A DNA stretch of 64,000 nucleotides from Dallia pectoralis (Eukaryota > Chordata > Actinopteri > Esociformes > Umbridae): contig CM055747.1 of assembly GCA_029465975.1 (NCBI GenBank), forward strand, positions 6,200,936-6,264,935. Direction: 5' to 3'. Positions 44,017-56,400 of the stretch are shown here, one piece after another; position 1 is the first letter of the stretch; the number at the start of each line of letters is the position of its first letter. A model generated the notes under the pieces. The model was given only the letters and a program-made list of their open reading frames with translations. It did no database searches and had not been told where the DNA came from. Both the position numbers and the translations under genes were made by a program.

Positions 44017-47000
44017 CACCGGTATATATATATATATATATATATACATACATACATACATACATACATACATACATACATACACACATACACACATACA
44101 CACACACACATATATATAAACGCCCCCACGGTCCGACTCTACAGAGGACACTGCAAAGCTATATTATCTGATTTCCAAATTTGAACTCACTGCTCAGATT
44201 AAACGCTATTGGCTTGTGGGTAATTACCAGGGCTTTGGAGGTCTGCAGCTTCTCTTTTAATCGATGTATGATTTGAACGGTTTCACCGCTGGACACGCAC
44301 ATCTGCTGCCCTGGATGTGTCCTCTGCACCAGCCTCTCCCACTCCTCCTCGCTGTCCGCATCCTGAGAAAAACAAGTACCGAAACTGACCGACCCGGACA
44401 GGCTAAATATAAACCCATGAGCGGCGGATAACTCGTTCAAATTCCAAACCCCTGTCTTGGACCCGCCGTCATTAGGCACGAGGTCGGCAATCCAGGAGCT
44501 GTCACTTACCTGGCTGTGGAGCCTGACAACATCTGCGCTGCTCCCGCCTTGGTTTGCCTCAGACTGAGGTAGCCTCAGGGACTGCCGTGGCCCCACCTCC
44601 ACAGAGGGGAACTCCTGCTCGTAGTCCCGGCTGATCTGACCCCTGGCGAGGACACGGAGAACCACCTTTCACATATATACGCGAACTGCTATGTATGCCG
44701 TTAGTAACGTTTCTGCTTCAAAAGCCTTTGTCAAAGCCTTTGAACATTTACCACGGACCCGGCGACTCAACCGTCTGACACGCGAGTGCTTTCCAGACGC
44801 TCGGAGAACACGGCTGTATTCGGCGCAACGGACAAGGAGCTCTGACGTCTCACTACGGCAAGTACTGAATAATCTGTTCCCAGTTCCGTTCTACTGTACC
44901 TGTTGTTGGACACCTCATTGGCTGACTGTTTGGGGATCAGGCTCAGATTGGCAGCTGATTGTGACAAATCCTGTTCCAAACTATAGGAGGGAGGCACCAG
45001 GCTGTCTTGGAACATGGGCGTCCCGGCAGGTGTTGTCCTTGAGGTTACCCGACTGGTAGCTTCAGCTTTTCCGCTTTCCACCTGAGCAGAGTTCAAATGA
45101 GCGTGGGTGAGGGTCTTGAACAGCCTGTCCTTCCAGCTTTTCATGCCTTAGGGTACATATGGGTACGCACATCTCAATAAAGTATAATCATTCATCACAG
45201 CGTGCCCACCTGTCTGTTCCTTTTGTCATTATCTCTCTGTTCCCTAGCCTTGCGCAGTAGCCTTCCCTCTCCGGCGCGAGGTACGGTTTTCTGCGCTGCC
45301 TGCTGAAGCTTCAGAGCCTGTACTCCTGGACTGAGGGTTACAGTCAGAGGGCTGGATGCACCAGGGTCCGACAGCACTAAAGACAACAACAACAATGCAA
45401 TTACATCAAAGTTTTGTCATAGAAAATTGATTTTATACAGTGGCTCTCAAAAGTATTCACCCCCTTGTACGTTGTCCACGTTTATTGTGTTACCACATGA
45501 AAAAAGTCCACTATGAGAAAGTGAAACCAAGTCAGCAAATAGTTCCAAATCAATTACAATCCCACGCAAACATACAGCCAAAGCTACCCCTGACTGGCTT
45601 AAAAACAAAACAGTTGATCCCCTGGAGTGGCCCATCAAAGCTCGGACCTACAGCCAAAAATGTGGAAAGAGATCAGGATTGGTGTTTAACAAATGTCCCC
45701 ATCTAATTTGAAGGAGCTTGCAAAAAAAAGTGCCCAGGTGTGCAAAGCTGGTAGAGACGTTTCCAAATCCACTCAGGACTGTAATTGGTGCGTCTGCCAA
45801 ATATTGGTTTAAGACAGTAGTTTTTCAGTTTTGTATTTGTAATTAATTTACAACAATTTATAGATTTTACTTTTTTTATTACATCCTTTGTGTTCAGTGG
45901 CAAACAATCCTGACTGAATCCAGTTTGATTTCATGTTGTAGCAAAAAGATTAAGTACACCACCTGGAAAGTTCTACTTTTTTACATATTGTTCTTTGCAT
46001 TGTACTATTTAGATTGCCAGGGGTGTGGAATTTTCTCCATTCATATATGACCAGTGTGACAGTGAAATAATATATAAATAATTATTTTGGAAATGGCTTT
46101 GCAGCTAAATTGTCCTTCGATGTTGGCAGGATGTGTTATTAAACTCAGATTTGAGTCCAAACCACATTAAATGTAACATCTTTATAGAACACTGGACCGT
46201 CCCAAGTTACTCTAATCATTTTGGAATCAAATTTTAAGGTGTCCAGTTTAAACAAAAATCTTTAAAGAGGGTGTACTATTCACTTCTCATATAACTGGGT
46301 GAGGATCTAGATGGCATGGTTGGTAGAGCATAGCACAGGAAACAGCAAAGGTTAGAGCATAGCACATGAAACAGCAAAGGTGGGAGTCTAGATTCCATCT
46401 GGAACTGCTCATATGGAAATATGAAAAGAAATGACATACATTATGAAATAATAATAATAAATGTAGAATAAAAACAGCATTACCTAAAACTCCATCAGCA
46501 ACAAAGGGGTGTTTTAGGAGGTGTGGCCATGACAACCGCTTCTGTGGATCTTTAGTCAACAAACCCTTAAGGAAAGTCTGTCATGGAAAGATTAAAGAAT
46601 TCATTACATGTGCTAACTTTGTTGATTATTCCAAACAGAATCACGTAAGAATAATGTGTTACAATGTAATCCGTTACAGTTTTAAAATAATAATCCTACA
46701 AAATGTTTACTACGTTTTTATCTGTCTGAAATGTGTGCACTATTGTCATTGGTCAATAAAATAGAACATTTATTTAACAAGGACTCCGGGCTACCGTGCA
46801 TGTCTGGCTCATGTTGTCCGGCCACTTGACCGGGTCCCGGACTATCAGCTGCACCAGCTGAAAAATAGAGTTGGTGTAGAAGGGCGGCACCCCAGTGTGG
46901 AGTTCGTAGAGGATGCAGCCCAGAGACCAGAGATCAGCCGTGTGGTCATAGGGCTTCTCCTGCACCAGCTCTGGGGACATGTACAGCGGTGTCCCCTTAA

Positions 47001-48126
47001 TGGAGGTCAGAACCAGGGTAGAGACACTCATAGCTCTGGCAAACCTGCAGGACATGAAACGGAACAGACAGACGTGCAGACAGAATAAAAGACGGTCAGA
47101 GGGGGAGACCGTTTAGTTTGAATGGGCATTAGTCGCAGCTTGTGTCCACCAGATGCTCAATGGGATGAGTGACAAAGCAAGTGCAGTCATCGGGGAGAGT
47201 GATACAGCTCTAGACCCTACGGACAGAAAGCATGGCAAAATTCCCATTCACCAGAAAGGCTGTTTCTTTAACGCCAACCACACTCACCCGAAATCACAAA
47301 GCTTCACCACGCCTCCTTTGCCTAAAAGAATGTTCTGCGGTTTCATGTCCCGATGAAGGATGCGATGGGAATGCAAATAATACAAGGCGGAGACCAACTG
47401 ACAGGCGATCTCGCGGACCTTCACAAAGAATCAAAAGTACACAGCATCACTGTCTGCTATAGAAATATGGCATATTTTACGTCCTTTGCAGGCATCGCGG
47501 GATGTTTAGAACCATCTTATTACAGTCACACCGGCTCTACCTGAGTTTCTGGAAGGTTTCCATCGTCTTCCAGAATCTGGAACAGTTCACCCTCTGCATA
47601 CTCAGTCACAACAACAACCTGCATTGATTGCATTGCAAAGTTACTTCGCAAACGTGGGCTATATGTTGACAACTAAGTATTCGTCTGGCTTGGTGGTTGT
47701 ACATAGCAAATAAAAAAAGCATTGCAAATAACCCGGAGTGTGTAGTCTAATGTATGCAAGGTCTAGGAAATCGGCATCTACACACCTCCCTTTCCGTCTC
47801 AAAACTGTCCAAAAGCAAAACAATGTTCGGGTGTTGAAGACCCTTCATGATGTCAATTTCCCTTTTTAGGCTACGCAGGTCCTTTTCGGATCGGCCAACC
47901 TTCGGAATAAACTTTAGAGCCACGACCTAAACAGAGAGTGTAGTCCTTAATGGCTAAAGCAATATGAACATGCTTCATGAATTGATAACTTTGAACTTTT
48001 CGAAAGGCATTCAGCGTGTTAACGTCAAGACTCAATACTTACCAAGCCACTGAACTTTTTACGTCCTTTATGCACTCGTCCGAATGAACCCTCTCCTATC
48101 ATCTCCAAAACGTGATACAAGTCCAT
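35555..48126 (-). CDS. stk36: STK36 (Fused-type serine/threonine kinase), 20 exons
   Basis: Fused-family kinase; vertebrate STK36 is needed for motile-cilium central-pair assembly and is linked to Hedgehog/GLI signalling. Exons (5' to 3', minus): 48043-48126, 47786-47926, 47541-47618, 47288-47418, 46795-47044, 46484-46577, 45210-45376, 44900-45081, 44510-44642, 44228-44362, 42957-43133, 42672-42763, 42485-42548, 42269-42379, 42012-42086, 41814-41919, 41254-41380, 38140-38323, 36597-37589, 35555-35653. All phases agree, giving about 1,140 codons. The kinase domain spans residues 4-254: GEGSFG loop, K33, HRDMKPQN with D125, DFG at 143-145, SPE at 168-170. Next come an acidic linker (DADSEEEWERL), a helical middle and C-terminal ARM/HEAT-like repeats (VRRTACRAVGNWLG, TRRHCCAALGNVAA). 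Human STK36 is about 1,315 residues; the shortfall lies mostly between the exons at 42269 and 42086. The last exon (ALLSLGARDKL) fits the human C-terminus. Confidence 0.93.
35757..35972. repeat. (GT)n cluster in the last stk36 intron
   Basis: Five or six GT blocks separated by GAGCAGT spacers, in the intron 35654-36596 just upstream (on the minus strand) of the terminal stk36 exon. Confidence 0.95.
35973..36596. other. Last stk36 intron, remainder
   Basis: AT-rich unique sequence with no exon recognised on either strand. Around 36370-36535 sits 'ggttttaattaa'-type text flanked by 'agctctgttcctgaag' and 'gagaacaggattggacggccctgttctg', which looks like a degraded interspersed repeat. I cannot name the family. 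Confidence 0.45.
38575..38642. mobile_element. Tc1-like terminal inverted repeat fragment
   Basis: 'gtcagtgggcaaacttacaa' followed by 'aatcagcaggggatcaaata' is the terminus of a common fish Tc1-like element, here in reverse orientation. Only one end is present. Confidence 0.6.
38643..39310 (-). mobile_element. Degenerate Tc1 transposase remnant
   Basis: On the minus strand, three frames give SVKHGGGSVLAWVCMDSNGTG-like, IDNDPKHTAKLQ and QLPDLTSIEHGLHLLKTKF-like segments, matching in order the core of a Tc1-family transposase (HGGGS, D of the DN motif, PDLxPIEHxWxxLK). Frameshifts and substitutions destroy the reading frame. Confidence 0.75.
39384..39614 (+). mobile_element. Non-LTR retrotransposon RT fragment
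   Basis: The frame contains ISTGSPQGCVLSPLLFSLYT, the conserved G-x-PQGxxLSPxLF stretch of LINE reverse transcriptases (Rex1/L2-like form). Only about 40 residues are recognisable and the YxDD box is absent, so it is a short 5'- and 3'-truncated relic. Confidence 0.7.
43134..44227. other. stk36 intron with TA/TACA tract
   Basis: The intron between the exons at 44228-44362 and 42957-43133. It has mostly unique sequence, with an AT-alternating and TACA tract at 43990-44118. Adjacent exons join directly in homologues (SKAL to LLDGVLEGA), so no exon is expected here. Confidence 0.65.
43990..44118. repeat. (TA)n / (TACA)n palindromic tract
   Basis: (TA)n, a central CACCGGT, (TA)n again, then (CATA)n and (CACA)n. 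The TA arms on both sides of ACCGGT are self-complementary and could extrude as a cruciform. Confidence 0.93.
45377..46483. other. stk36 intron with Tc1-like MITE
   Basis: The intron after the kinase domain. Apart from the Tc1-like fragment at its 3' side (45437-45800), it is AT-rich and I recognise nothing else. Confidence 0.6.
45437..45800. mobile_element. Tc1-like non-autonomous element
   Basis: Opens with ACAGTGGCTCTCAAAAGTAT followed by TCACCCCCTT, a well-known fish Tc1-type terminal repeat. Its interior reads 'aagctggtagagacgtttcc', as in the 3' subterminal part of such elements. No matching perfect right end was seen, and no transposase remains. Confidence 0.65.
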
Positions 48127-48813
48127 GACGGGACAAAGTATGTGCTAATCGTGTAGCTAGCTAGCTATCGTCATCTGTTACAACTTGTTCCTGTTGGGAT
48201 AATATCCTTAATAAACGTATAAATCCTAGCTAATGCAGTCATACAACTTCGCATCAGAATCGGGTCAAGAACCTAAACACAATTCTTACAGGTAATAACT
48301 TCATGAGGGTTGTTGGAGCACAAAACAATAAGGCTGAGCGCCTGGCAACTTGTTGCATCTGAACAACGTGCCTTTTGAAAATATTCTCATAAATTATCTT
48401 CAACACTCATTTTGATGATTTGTACACGGTACTAGTTGTTTTATTGTAAATTATCAACTGTATGTGTAATTCATATCTTTGGTTAATTATGTTCCACAAT
48501 TAGTCGGGGTAACAATTTGATGCAGGCTTTAGAAACGGCAGCATAAACATAATGGGGCCTTAGCCTGACAACCGACTTTGCGTTGTAGCAACGGGTTCTG
48601 TCTGTTTTTTTTTATATTAGAAAGACAATGGACACAACAGGATAAAATCCATGAAAAACAATTTATTTTAATTTAATTGTGTGGCTGATACTTTTATAAA
48701 AAAAGAATGAAAGCACCCCACATTTGTTTCCTCCTGACATACACGCACATAAACACAATCACACACAAATAAAACATTGCATTTTTACACCATTATATAC
48801 ATTTGACAAACGC
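48127..48813. other. Intergenic stk36 5' / pou2af3 3'
   Basis: Contains the presumed stk36 5' UTR and promoter (minus strand, upstream of 48126), with no clear TATA or CCAAT box that I can defend. TTTATT at about 48662-48667 is a candidate poly(A) signal (AATAAA on the minus strand) for pou2af3, some 150 bp beyond its stop. Confidence 0.5.
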
Positions 48814-50548
48814 TTATGGACTTCTATAACAACTGTTAGACGTTGACCCATAATAATTTGTGCCATCGGGGTATCCTATGTGCTGCAAACAAGGGGACGA
48901 TTCAATAGGCCTACAGTTTGAGTACGCTGAGTTATCATGTGGAATGACATTTGTATGAAGCGAAATGTAAGTGGCATCCACAGGTTCTGAGTATTCGAAA
49001 AGTGTGGGGGGTAGACAACGGTTGTCCAAAGGAGGTGTGTTTCCTGTTGCACAGGATAGAGTTGAAGTGTGCATAGATGTCCATGAGTCCTGCAATAAAA
49101 TATGAACAGATGAGGTCCCAGATGTGTTTGATTTACACTGCAATAGGTATTACTCACTTTTTCCATACTTTGAAATCAGAAATTGTAAATAGTGTCAAAA
49201 TTCAGGTGCCGAAGCTTCAAATTATGTTTAAGCAAATCTTTTAATAGGTTCAAAAATGCAAATAATCTAAAATGGTTCCCATCCCCAAAGTCAAAAACTA
49301 ATTCTAGAGAATATTCTTAAGTGCACATTAATTGAAGCTCTAAGCTCAGCCATTTATGTAAAAATACTATTTTTAGGGAATACAGAAATAGTATAGTAGA
49401 AAATGGCAAGATACACAAATTCCCATGCAATACACTAGATACTACAACTGGAAAGGAATCTGCCAATGCGTACCTGTTCATCCCTACAGTCTTGGTGCAG
49501 TCTGACTCCAAGGGACCAGGGTTCTTGATACGTAGAGTTTAACTGTTCAATGTAAGCTGCAGGTTCCCTTTGTTGAATGGTGTTGAAGTTATCACTGAAC
49601 AATGAGTGACACTCCATCCCATAGTCACTGGAGTTGTCTTCACAGGGGAAGGGCTGTGAGCTCAGCTCTGGTAGTAAACTGAAGAATGGTGCGCCAGCAG
49701 CATGTTGATACCAGGAGTTTGAATATTCCTGAAAAAACATATGTTTTACTAAGAATAAGAATGTTGTGGGTTGATATTAACATTAAGTGAATATGGCGAT
49801 GCCGGTTCCTAGTCATGTGTATGACCTCTTGTTTCCCATTCCATAAATCAGTCAACATCTTCATGGTTAAAATATGCATTCCAGGGTTTTTAGCCACTGG
49901 TCTTTAAACATGCCCCTAAAATGGTGTAATATATCATGTTCATGCCAAATTTCATGTGCCCCAAGTTAGCAAAACCACATACTTCCTAAATTGGAATTTC
50001 ATGGCTAAGTGAGTTTTGCCTTTGTCAAGATCCTGCCGATAAATAAATTTTATCAAATTATTTTCACGTTGATTTAAAAGTATGTGCTTTAAGTTTAACA
50101 GAATGCAAGGCTTTTTTTCTCTCTTTGTGGATGACACTTTTCAGACAGGTTAATCGGGCTCAACTTACCGTCAATGTGTTTTGATGAGCTCTGCGATTTT
50201 TCAGCAATTCCTTTACGGTGATCTTCACTCGAACACCTTGGTAAACCTTTTTTATTTCTGCCGCAGGGAAATTGAAAAACATTATTGGGAAAAAACGCAC
50301 GAATGTTTAAACATCAGTATCAACTTTGATCTCGTAAAATCGATGGTACGTCTTTATGTTATCTAATTTCAAAATATCCCGATAGAGTCATTATTAACTT
50401 TTTTTTACCATTAGGCTATTGAGAACACAATCCTGCAAAACGTCAAATTAAATTCACATTAGTGATGGACATGCTCAACTTATTTAATGTATTTTTTTTG
50501 GACCCACTACAAACAAATTATTGTCTAAAAGTACTCACCGGATGACAT
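48814..50548 (-). CDS. pou2af3: POU2AF3 (COLCA2)-like OCA-domain coactivator
   Basis: Coactivator that bridges POU2F-type (OCT) factors on octamer DNA; POU2AF3 works with POU2F3 in the tuft-cell programme of mammals. Four coding exons on the minus strand: 50539-50548 (only ATG TCA TCC G), 50169-50257, 49474-49728 and 48814-49089, phases 1, 0, 0, about 209 residues. The second exon encodes the OCA peptide VYQGVRVKITVKELLKNRRA, whose VRVKITVKELL core is the POU2AF3 form (POU2AF1 has VRVKEPVKELL). The rest is a Ser/Tyr/Pro-rich, weakly conserved activation region ending YRSP. It lies in the same orientation as, and immediately downstream of, its paralogue pou2af2. Confidence 0.88.
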
Positions 50549-51351
50549 GTTGCCCGGAAGCTTTTGCGGTCTGCAAAGTCGATCACTTGGAGGAGGACAG
50601 ACAGTGGACAGCGGCAGGGTGCTGGATCGGTTCGATAAACCCTTTCAGTGTTAAAAGTCTGAACGGGAAAGGATCATCAAACTTGATGAAGTAACAACAC
50701 AAAGTCAAAGAAAAACGGCTCATTGAATGTTTCTGTTTTCACTCAGGTGTTTTATGCTTCACGTATGCTCTGCAAAACTTCGTCGTCATAACGAAAAACA
50801 ATGATTGTGCGATATGTATTTGAATATTCAAATCTAGCTCTCAAAAAAGGAAGTAGTTTGTGTTGGTCTAAGGCGACCTCTACTGACTAAACTCCATATT
50901 CCCCCAAAATAAGCATTGATGCATTTTTACACGCACTTCTTAAAATAGTCTTTTAATGGCTATATCACAGGTAAAAACAGAGAAATTACCATTTGGGGAG
51001 AGTTATGAAACACCCTCAAAATGTTTTATAATAGACACAAATATAACCCAATGAACAACTGCAGAAAATGTGAAACCACTTTAAATATATCCTAATGAAC
51101 AACTGCAGAACACACACCGACCTATAAAAAACACAAAGATACACATATGATGCAACAAACATGAGCACAAAATGTATATACAAATCAAACTCGATAAAAG
51201 TATTTATGCATATTGTACAGAAAAAAAACAAGCCAGAAACAGCCTTATGTTCATCTCCATCCAGATATCTGATCACATTTTGTGTAGTGAGAACAGTAAC
51301 CTATCCATCAATGTCCTCAACATTGTTTATGTTCATATATATCTGCATGTG
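50549..51351. other. Intergenic pou2af2 3' / pou2af3 5'
   Basis: About 800 bp holding the pou2af3 5' UTR and promoter and the pou2af2 3' UTR. Around 50868-50885, GGCGACCTCTACTGACTA resembles a reverse-oriented CTCF or SP-type motif, weakly. No additional exon is seen. Confidence 0.4.
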
Positions 51352-53403
51352 TCAGTAGGCCTTCCTGGGTTCGTATGGCAACCAACTGCTAGTTCCATCA
51401 TCCTTGACCCAGGATGCATCACTCAGGGGGACAGCGCCGCTACTAGGGTCCTCAGAAGACACGGGCGATACCTTGACCCCTGAAGACTCCCCCGATGACA
51501 CCATGTATGTGTAGCTGGATGGGTAGCTGGGCGACGGAGCGTACGAGGAACTGGGGTAGTGCACCTCTTCCAGTGGGTGCAGGGAGTAAGGCTGGGAGCC
51601 TGACAGGGATAGAGTGGATCCTCCACCACGGCTGGGGATGAGCCGGTAGAGAGAGGGGCTGTCAGGGTCAGTTGAGGCCAGGCCGGAGGAGACTGTGGTA
51701 GGCACAGGGCCTTCAGAACACAAGACCTCACCCTGACTCACTGAGTCTCCATCAGATGGCTCCCACGAGTCTCTCTTTTGAGGGAAGACAGAAATGAACG
51801 GTGAGCGGTTGGGTTAAGGGAGCAAACTGTTAACACTCAAGAGTGTATCTGTAAAATGCAAATAACTGTGTTATATATAAACATGGTTGTGAAGATGATA
51901 GATATGAAAAAGTAATGGAGGATATTTGAGAAAGGTTCGTTTTTTTTACTTAAATGCCTTAAACGTCAGAGATGGAGCTTCTCGTCATATTAGACGGCGG
52001 CTAAACTGCATAGCAACACTAACAGAAGACCCTTGCTCTCTGTTTCTTTGTCTCCGTATTGCTTGTTCAAACTCTGTCTCTACTTAGGTTTACAACGGCT
52101 TTATGTGAAATGCGTTTCTACCAGGAGAACATGTGATGACTCCCCTGGAAGAGGTGGCAAATTCCGTCTCTACTAAGGTCAAAGGCGTTATGTCAAATGT
52201 GTTTGTACCAGCAGAAGATGTGACGATTCCCCTGGAAGAGGTGGCAGCAGGTGAGGCAGGGACGAGGTTGGGAACAGAGGTCCTCCGCCGGTGGTGAAGG
52301 CCGTGGCACCACGGTAGTCCCCGAACTCCGGTGAATAGTAGCTGTCGATGTAGGCCGGGTAAGTGGTCGAGTGGTCATAGGAGAGGGCCTTGCCCCCCAA
52401 GGTCGAGCTGTAGGATTCAGAGGAGTACTGCTTAGCGGACGGGCTGAAGTCTGAGTCGGTCAGGTAGGGCCTCCGCATGCTATAGTAACCAGGGAGCATG
52501 TGTGATCCTGAAAGATAAAGTCTATTGATGAGGCTTTCTCTGTAATATTGGACCCCCCAATTTCACACATCACTTTAAGGCAACTTATATGGCTGTGAAT
52601 CTATGCGTTTTACTATACAGTCGCATTAACAGCTTGTCGACAGCTTCACAGAGGGAACACTTCATATATTTTGTTAGTAGATTTTTTTTTAAGTACCACA
52701 TACTGTTGCAATCAGTGTCTGGGCTCTTGTAGTTAAACCACCATTACGTTTTCTTTGTCTCTCAAATGTTGTTTAGGTCTTGTGCTACTGACAAACTTGT
52801 GTATTGCTCTAGTCATTTTTTATTCTAAGTTACATATTAGCTTTTAGATGGTCATAGTAATTACAAACTATGACCACATTTAAGATATTTATTTCAGCAA
52901 TATGGAGCTTTATTCTGCTTCCACCTGTAACCAAAGCTATTTAAAATTCACTACCAAAAACCTGCACAAAATAACCCAATGAATTCCAGAGGAAGGAATT
53001 CTCCATAAACAATTATAGCCTATATGCAAAATGTATAATCAGCCCTAATCTTGTCCTAAAATTTTCGTTCTTATAATACATGCAATTCATAGGAAATTGC
53101 AATTTATTTAATTAAATTAGGAACATATTTCCGTTGTATTGCATTGAACATTTGTAATTTGTTGTGTCGTTTTCTCCGTGCTTCTTAACTACTTCCTCGA
53201 TATGCATTTGTGAAAGCCATTGTGATTTTTAGAATAAGCCCCAACAGCCGACTCACCTGGCATCTGCACAAAGGTTGGCTGGGAATGACTTGTTCCAGCC
53301 TGCGGATGAGACAAAGACTGATTATTACTCCCTAAGACATTGGCACCCGTGTGTTCGCCTGTTCTCATGGAACCAGTTTATAACTCGCCTTACATATATT
53401 ACA

Positions 53404-53468
<65 letters not shown>

Positions 53469-56400
53469 ACCGAAATGTAATTATTTTCTACGCCAACAAT
53501 GTCCAGTGTGTGACAAATTCTTGACATTGTAAAAAAAAAAATGCGCATGACTGTTTTGCATTCTCTCCGTAATTTCCCCAAATGTGTCCCGAGAAAAATA
53601 GCGTGTTCATTAAATGGTTCTTTAGAAAGTCCTGTTAGAATTAAACATTTATTTGTAGCATGTAGATAAATCCTACCAATGGTGTTCTGGTGAAGTTACA
53701 TTCAATTACAATATTTACGCAGTGAAAAAAGAACAATTTAATGAACACGGTACAGTAGGACATGGTTCTTAAACACCCCCAGTTGGCCTTATTATCTAAA
53801 TGGCCCATAACCTTGAAGGAAAAGGGAACATCAATGTTCTTTGGTGGTGTGGGTATATATGCTGACCAGTGTGCGATTTGCAGTAGGGCCTTTCATCGTC
53901 ATGAAGTTTTTCAGTTCGTTATGGTGGTAACTTTATTTACTCACTTTGACAAACCTAAACTCACAGTATTGTATTGGAGTTCCTTAAAGAGGAACCAGAT
54001 CTGGGACCCACGCGGCTGCTTTAGGGGGTCTTTGGGAAGATCTTGCAAAAATATTATAATATTTATAAAGGAAAGGGGTTTGTTCAGAGGTACAGATGGA
54101 TTTTGATGATTACTGACAGTTACGGCTTCCAATCTGCCTAACCCTCAACCAACCCAGCAGAAGAGCAAGAAGAGGACTGGCCCCACCTCGAAGCCTGGTT
54201 CCTCTTTGGTTTCTTTTCTCTCCTAAATTCTACCCATCAGGGAGTTTTTCCTAGCCGCTCTCTATCAAACCATCAGGGAGAATCATCCTAGCCGCTGTTT
54301 ACCAACTTGTTAATGCGTTAATGGGTTAAAGAACTTTGTAAAAGACGCTTTATAAAATACATTTGATTGATTGATTGATTGATTTTGGTATGCATAGTAT
54401 ATTAAGTACTAATGTAAAAACAAACTGTCAAACAATTAACCAATGGTATCAATAACTCGAAAAATACATTGTTTGCCTCTAATTTGTTCTACAGTGTTCA
54501 CGGAAATAGAAGAGATGACTGGAGTCATTTTAAGTAGTTTTTGAATAGGTGTGTTTCAAATGGTTTTTGAAAAAAGTCAGATTCTGCAATCATAGCCTAA
54601 AACGCAAGCCAGTTCCACCATTGAGGTGAAAGAACCGAGAAGAATTTTGACGGGACGGATCGGGAGATGCCTTTCCATAGAGGTGGGACTGCCAAAAGCC
54701 CAGAAGTAGCAGAATAAATGGTCAGGTTTGGATATGGGGTCTTCCCTTGTTTGCATTTCAGGGCAGTTCTATGGCCTTACAGCAAATGCGGGCTTTAACT
54801 GATATCCAGTTAGGGATTAAGCAGAGCGTTTCAGATGGTTGAACGCCCGATGGGTCAACACCAGGACCTCAAATTACAAGTACCTGGATAAGTACATGAC
54901 TTGAATCAAATTTTCTTCATATTCTTAGTTTGTTTTGGATGTTGTAATGTTCAAAAATATCACACAATCATTTTCTGACTGAACTTGAAATTATGTTTTA
55001 TGTCGTTTTTGAAATTGCGGTAAAATGTGCAATATCTGCTTAAAAAGTAATGAAACGACTGTGTAATAGTTCTGTATCGATGTTGATATGGAGAGTTAAA
55101 TAGCACATTTCCGGAGATTGTTTATTTTCAATGTCACCTTCTTGAGAATGACCCGTGTGTGCTGTACCCTGCGTGTTCACAGGTATAGAGTATGCAAAAC
55201 ACTGCACTGAACTTAGATCCGTCAAACAATTCTTGTGACATGAAAGGAAATAATCAATGACAAGGCAGGAGGGAATGGAAGATGGAGGAATGGAAGTCAG
55301 GCAGGCAAATCATGTGGGTGGAAATTTGAATGTCATTTGCCAATTGAATTGTGGCCCTTTCTCCAGCGAGTAAAGGACATGATATACAACAGCGTAAAGG
55401 TAGCCGTGGCCAACTGGGGCTAATGGCACAGTGATCAACTTGTTTACTTCATTATTACACACCTATTCGAGCACTTGATCTGTGACAATAACATGTTTTT
55501 CTCTGCTTTCACTAAAATGTAATTCACTGTCCACAAACTCAGAAACGCTTTACGCCGGTGACTCATTGTAACGTGTCTCAATTCTCGTTCCGTTCTCATT
55601 TATGTTTTGAGACCATTTAGACGATTATTACATTGTTGTTAAACGCCATAAGCACATCAACTCTCCAAGGCTCTTCTGCATGAACCGCTTAAACAAAAAC
55701 TGTCACAAGTCCTGAGAGTAAACCGACCCCTGACCAACTGTAGCTCTGTGAATAGAATACAGCAATGCCTGTGACCCAATAGACATTCCCACTGACATAG
55801 ACTAAAGTCAAGAGTTCTTTGTTATCATAGTCATCGGACCGACGTGTCCCGAAGAGAAAAAGCGAGCTGCCATTTTATGGTGAGGCGGCGAGGCTGACAA
55901 AAGGAGCTTGTTGTCTTTCAGTGTTTGTTCTAGATCTGCGTTCGGAGATGGCCTAACTTCAGCTTAAACAGTCTGGGGCCGCAACAATGGCTCTCTTGTT
56001 TGAGATGATCCACCGGGGAGAAGGCCAGCAGCTATGACAGGTGCTTCTGATTGAGGTCACTGATAGGTGACCTGTTACCACAGAAAGCCCAGCGGAGACG
56101 TAGCCGGCTGTCAATGGACTACAGTTGGAACATGTCATGGCTAATAGTGTGGTGAGGTGGGTGAGTCACATATAGCCATGAATAGAAGAGAAGCGGCTAT
56201 TCATGTAGGATATTAGCTTTATGCGTCTACTCATGGAACCATTGTTGATATTGTGATAGTGTGGCCGGTTGGGAGTGCACACTCTCACTCTTTCACACAC
56301 ACACACACACGCACGCACGCACGCACACACAAACACACACTCTCTACGGGCATTTCCTTTGTGTGGTCAGTGGTCGCCATAATTACGAAGTCGAAAGAAA

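Noticed and set aside
45121..45144. ATG-started frame MKSWKDRLF as an alternative stk36 start
   Set aside because: Phase and family alignment place the exon start at 45081 (GTG GAA AGC) after a good acceptor. The upstream ATG frame is intronic.
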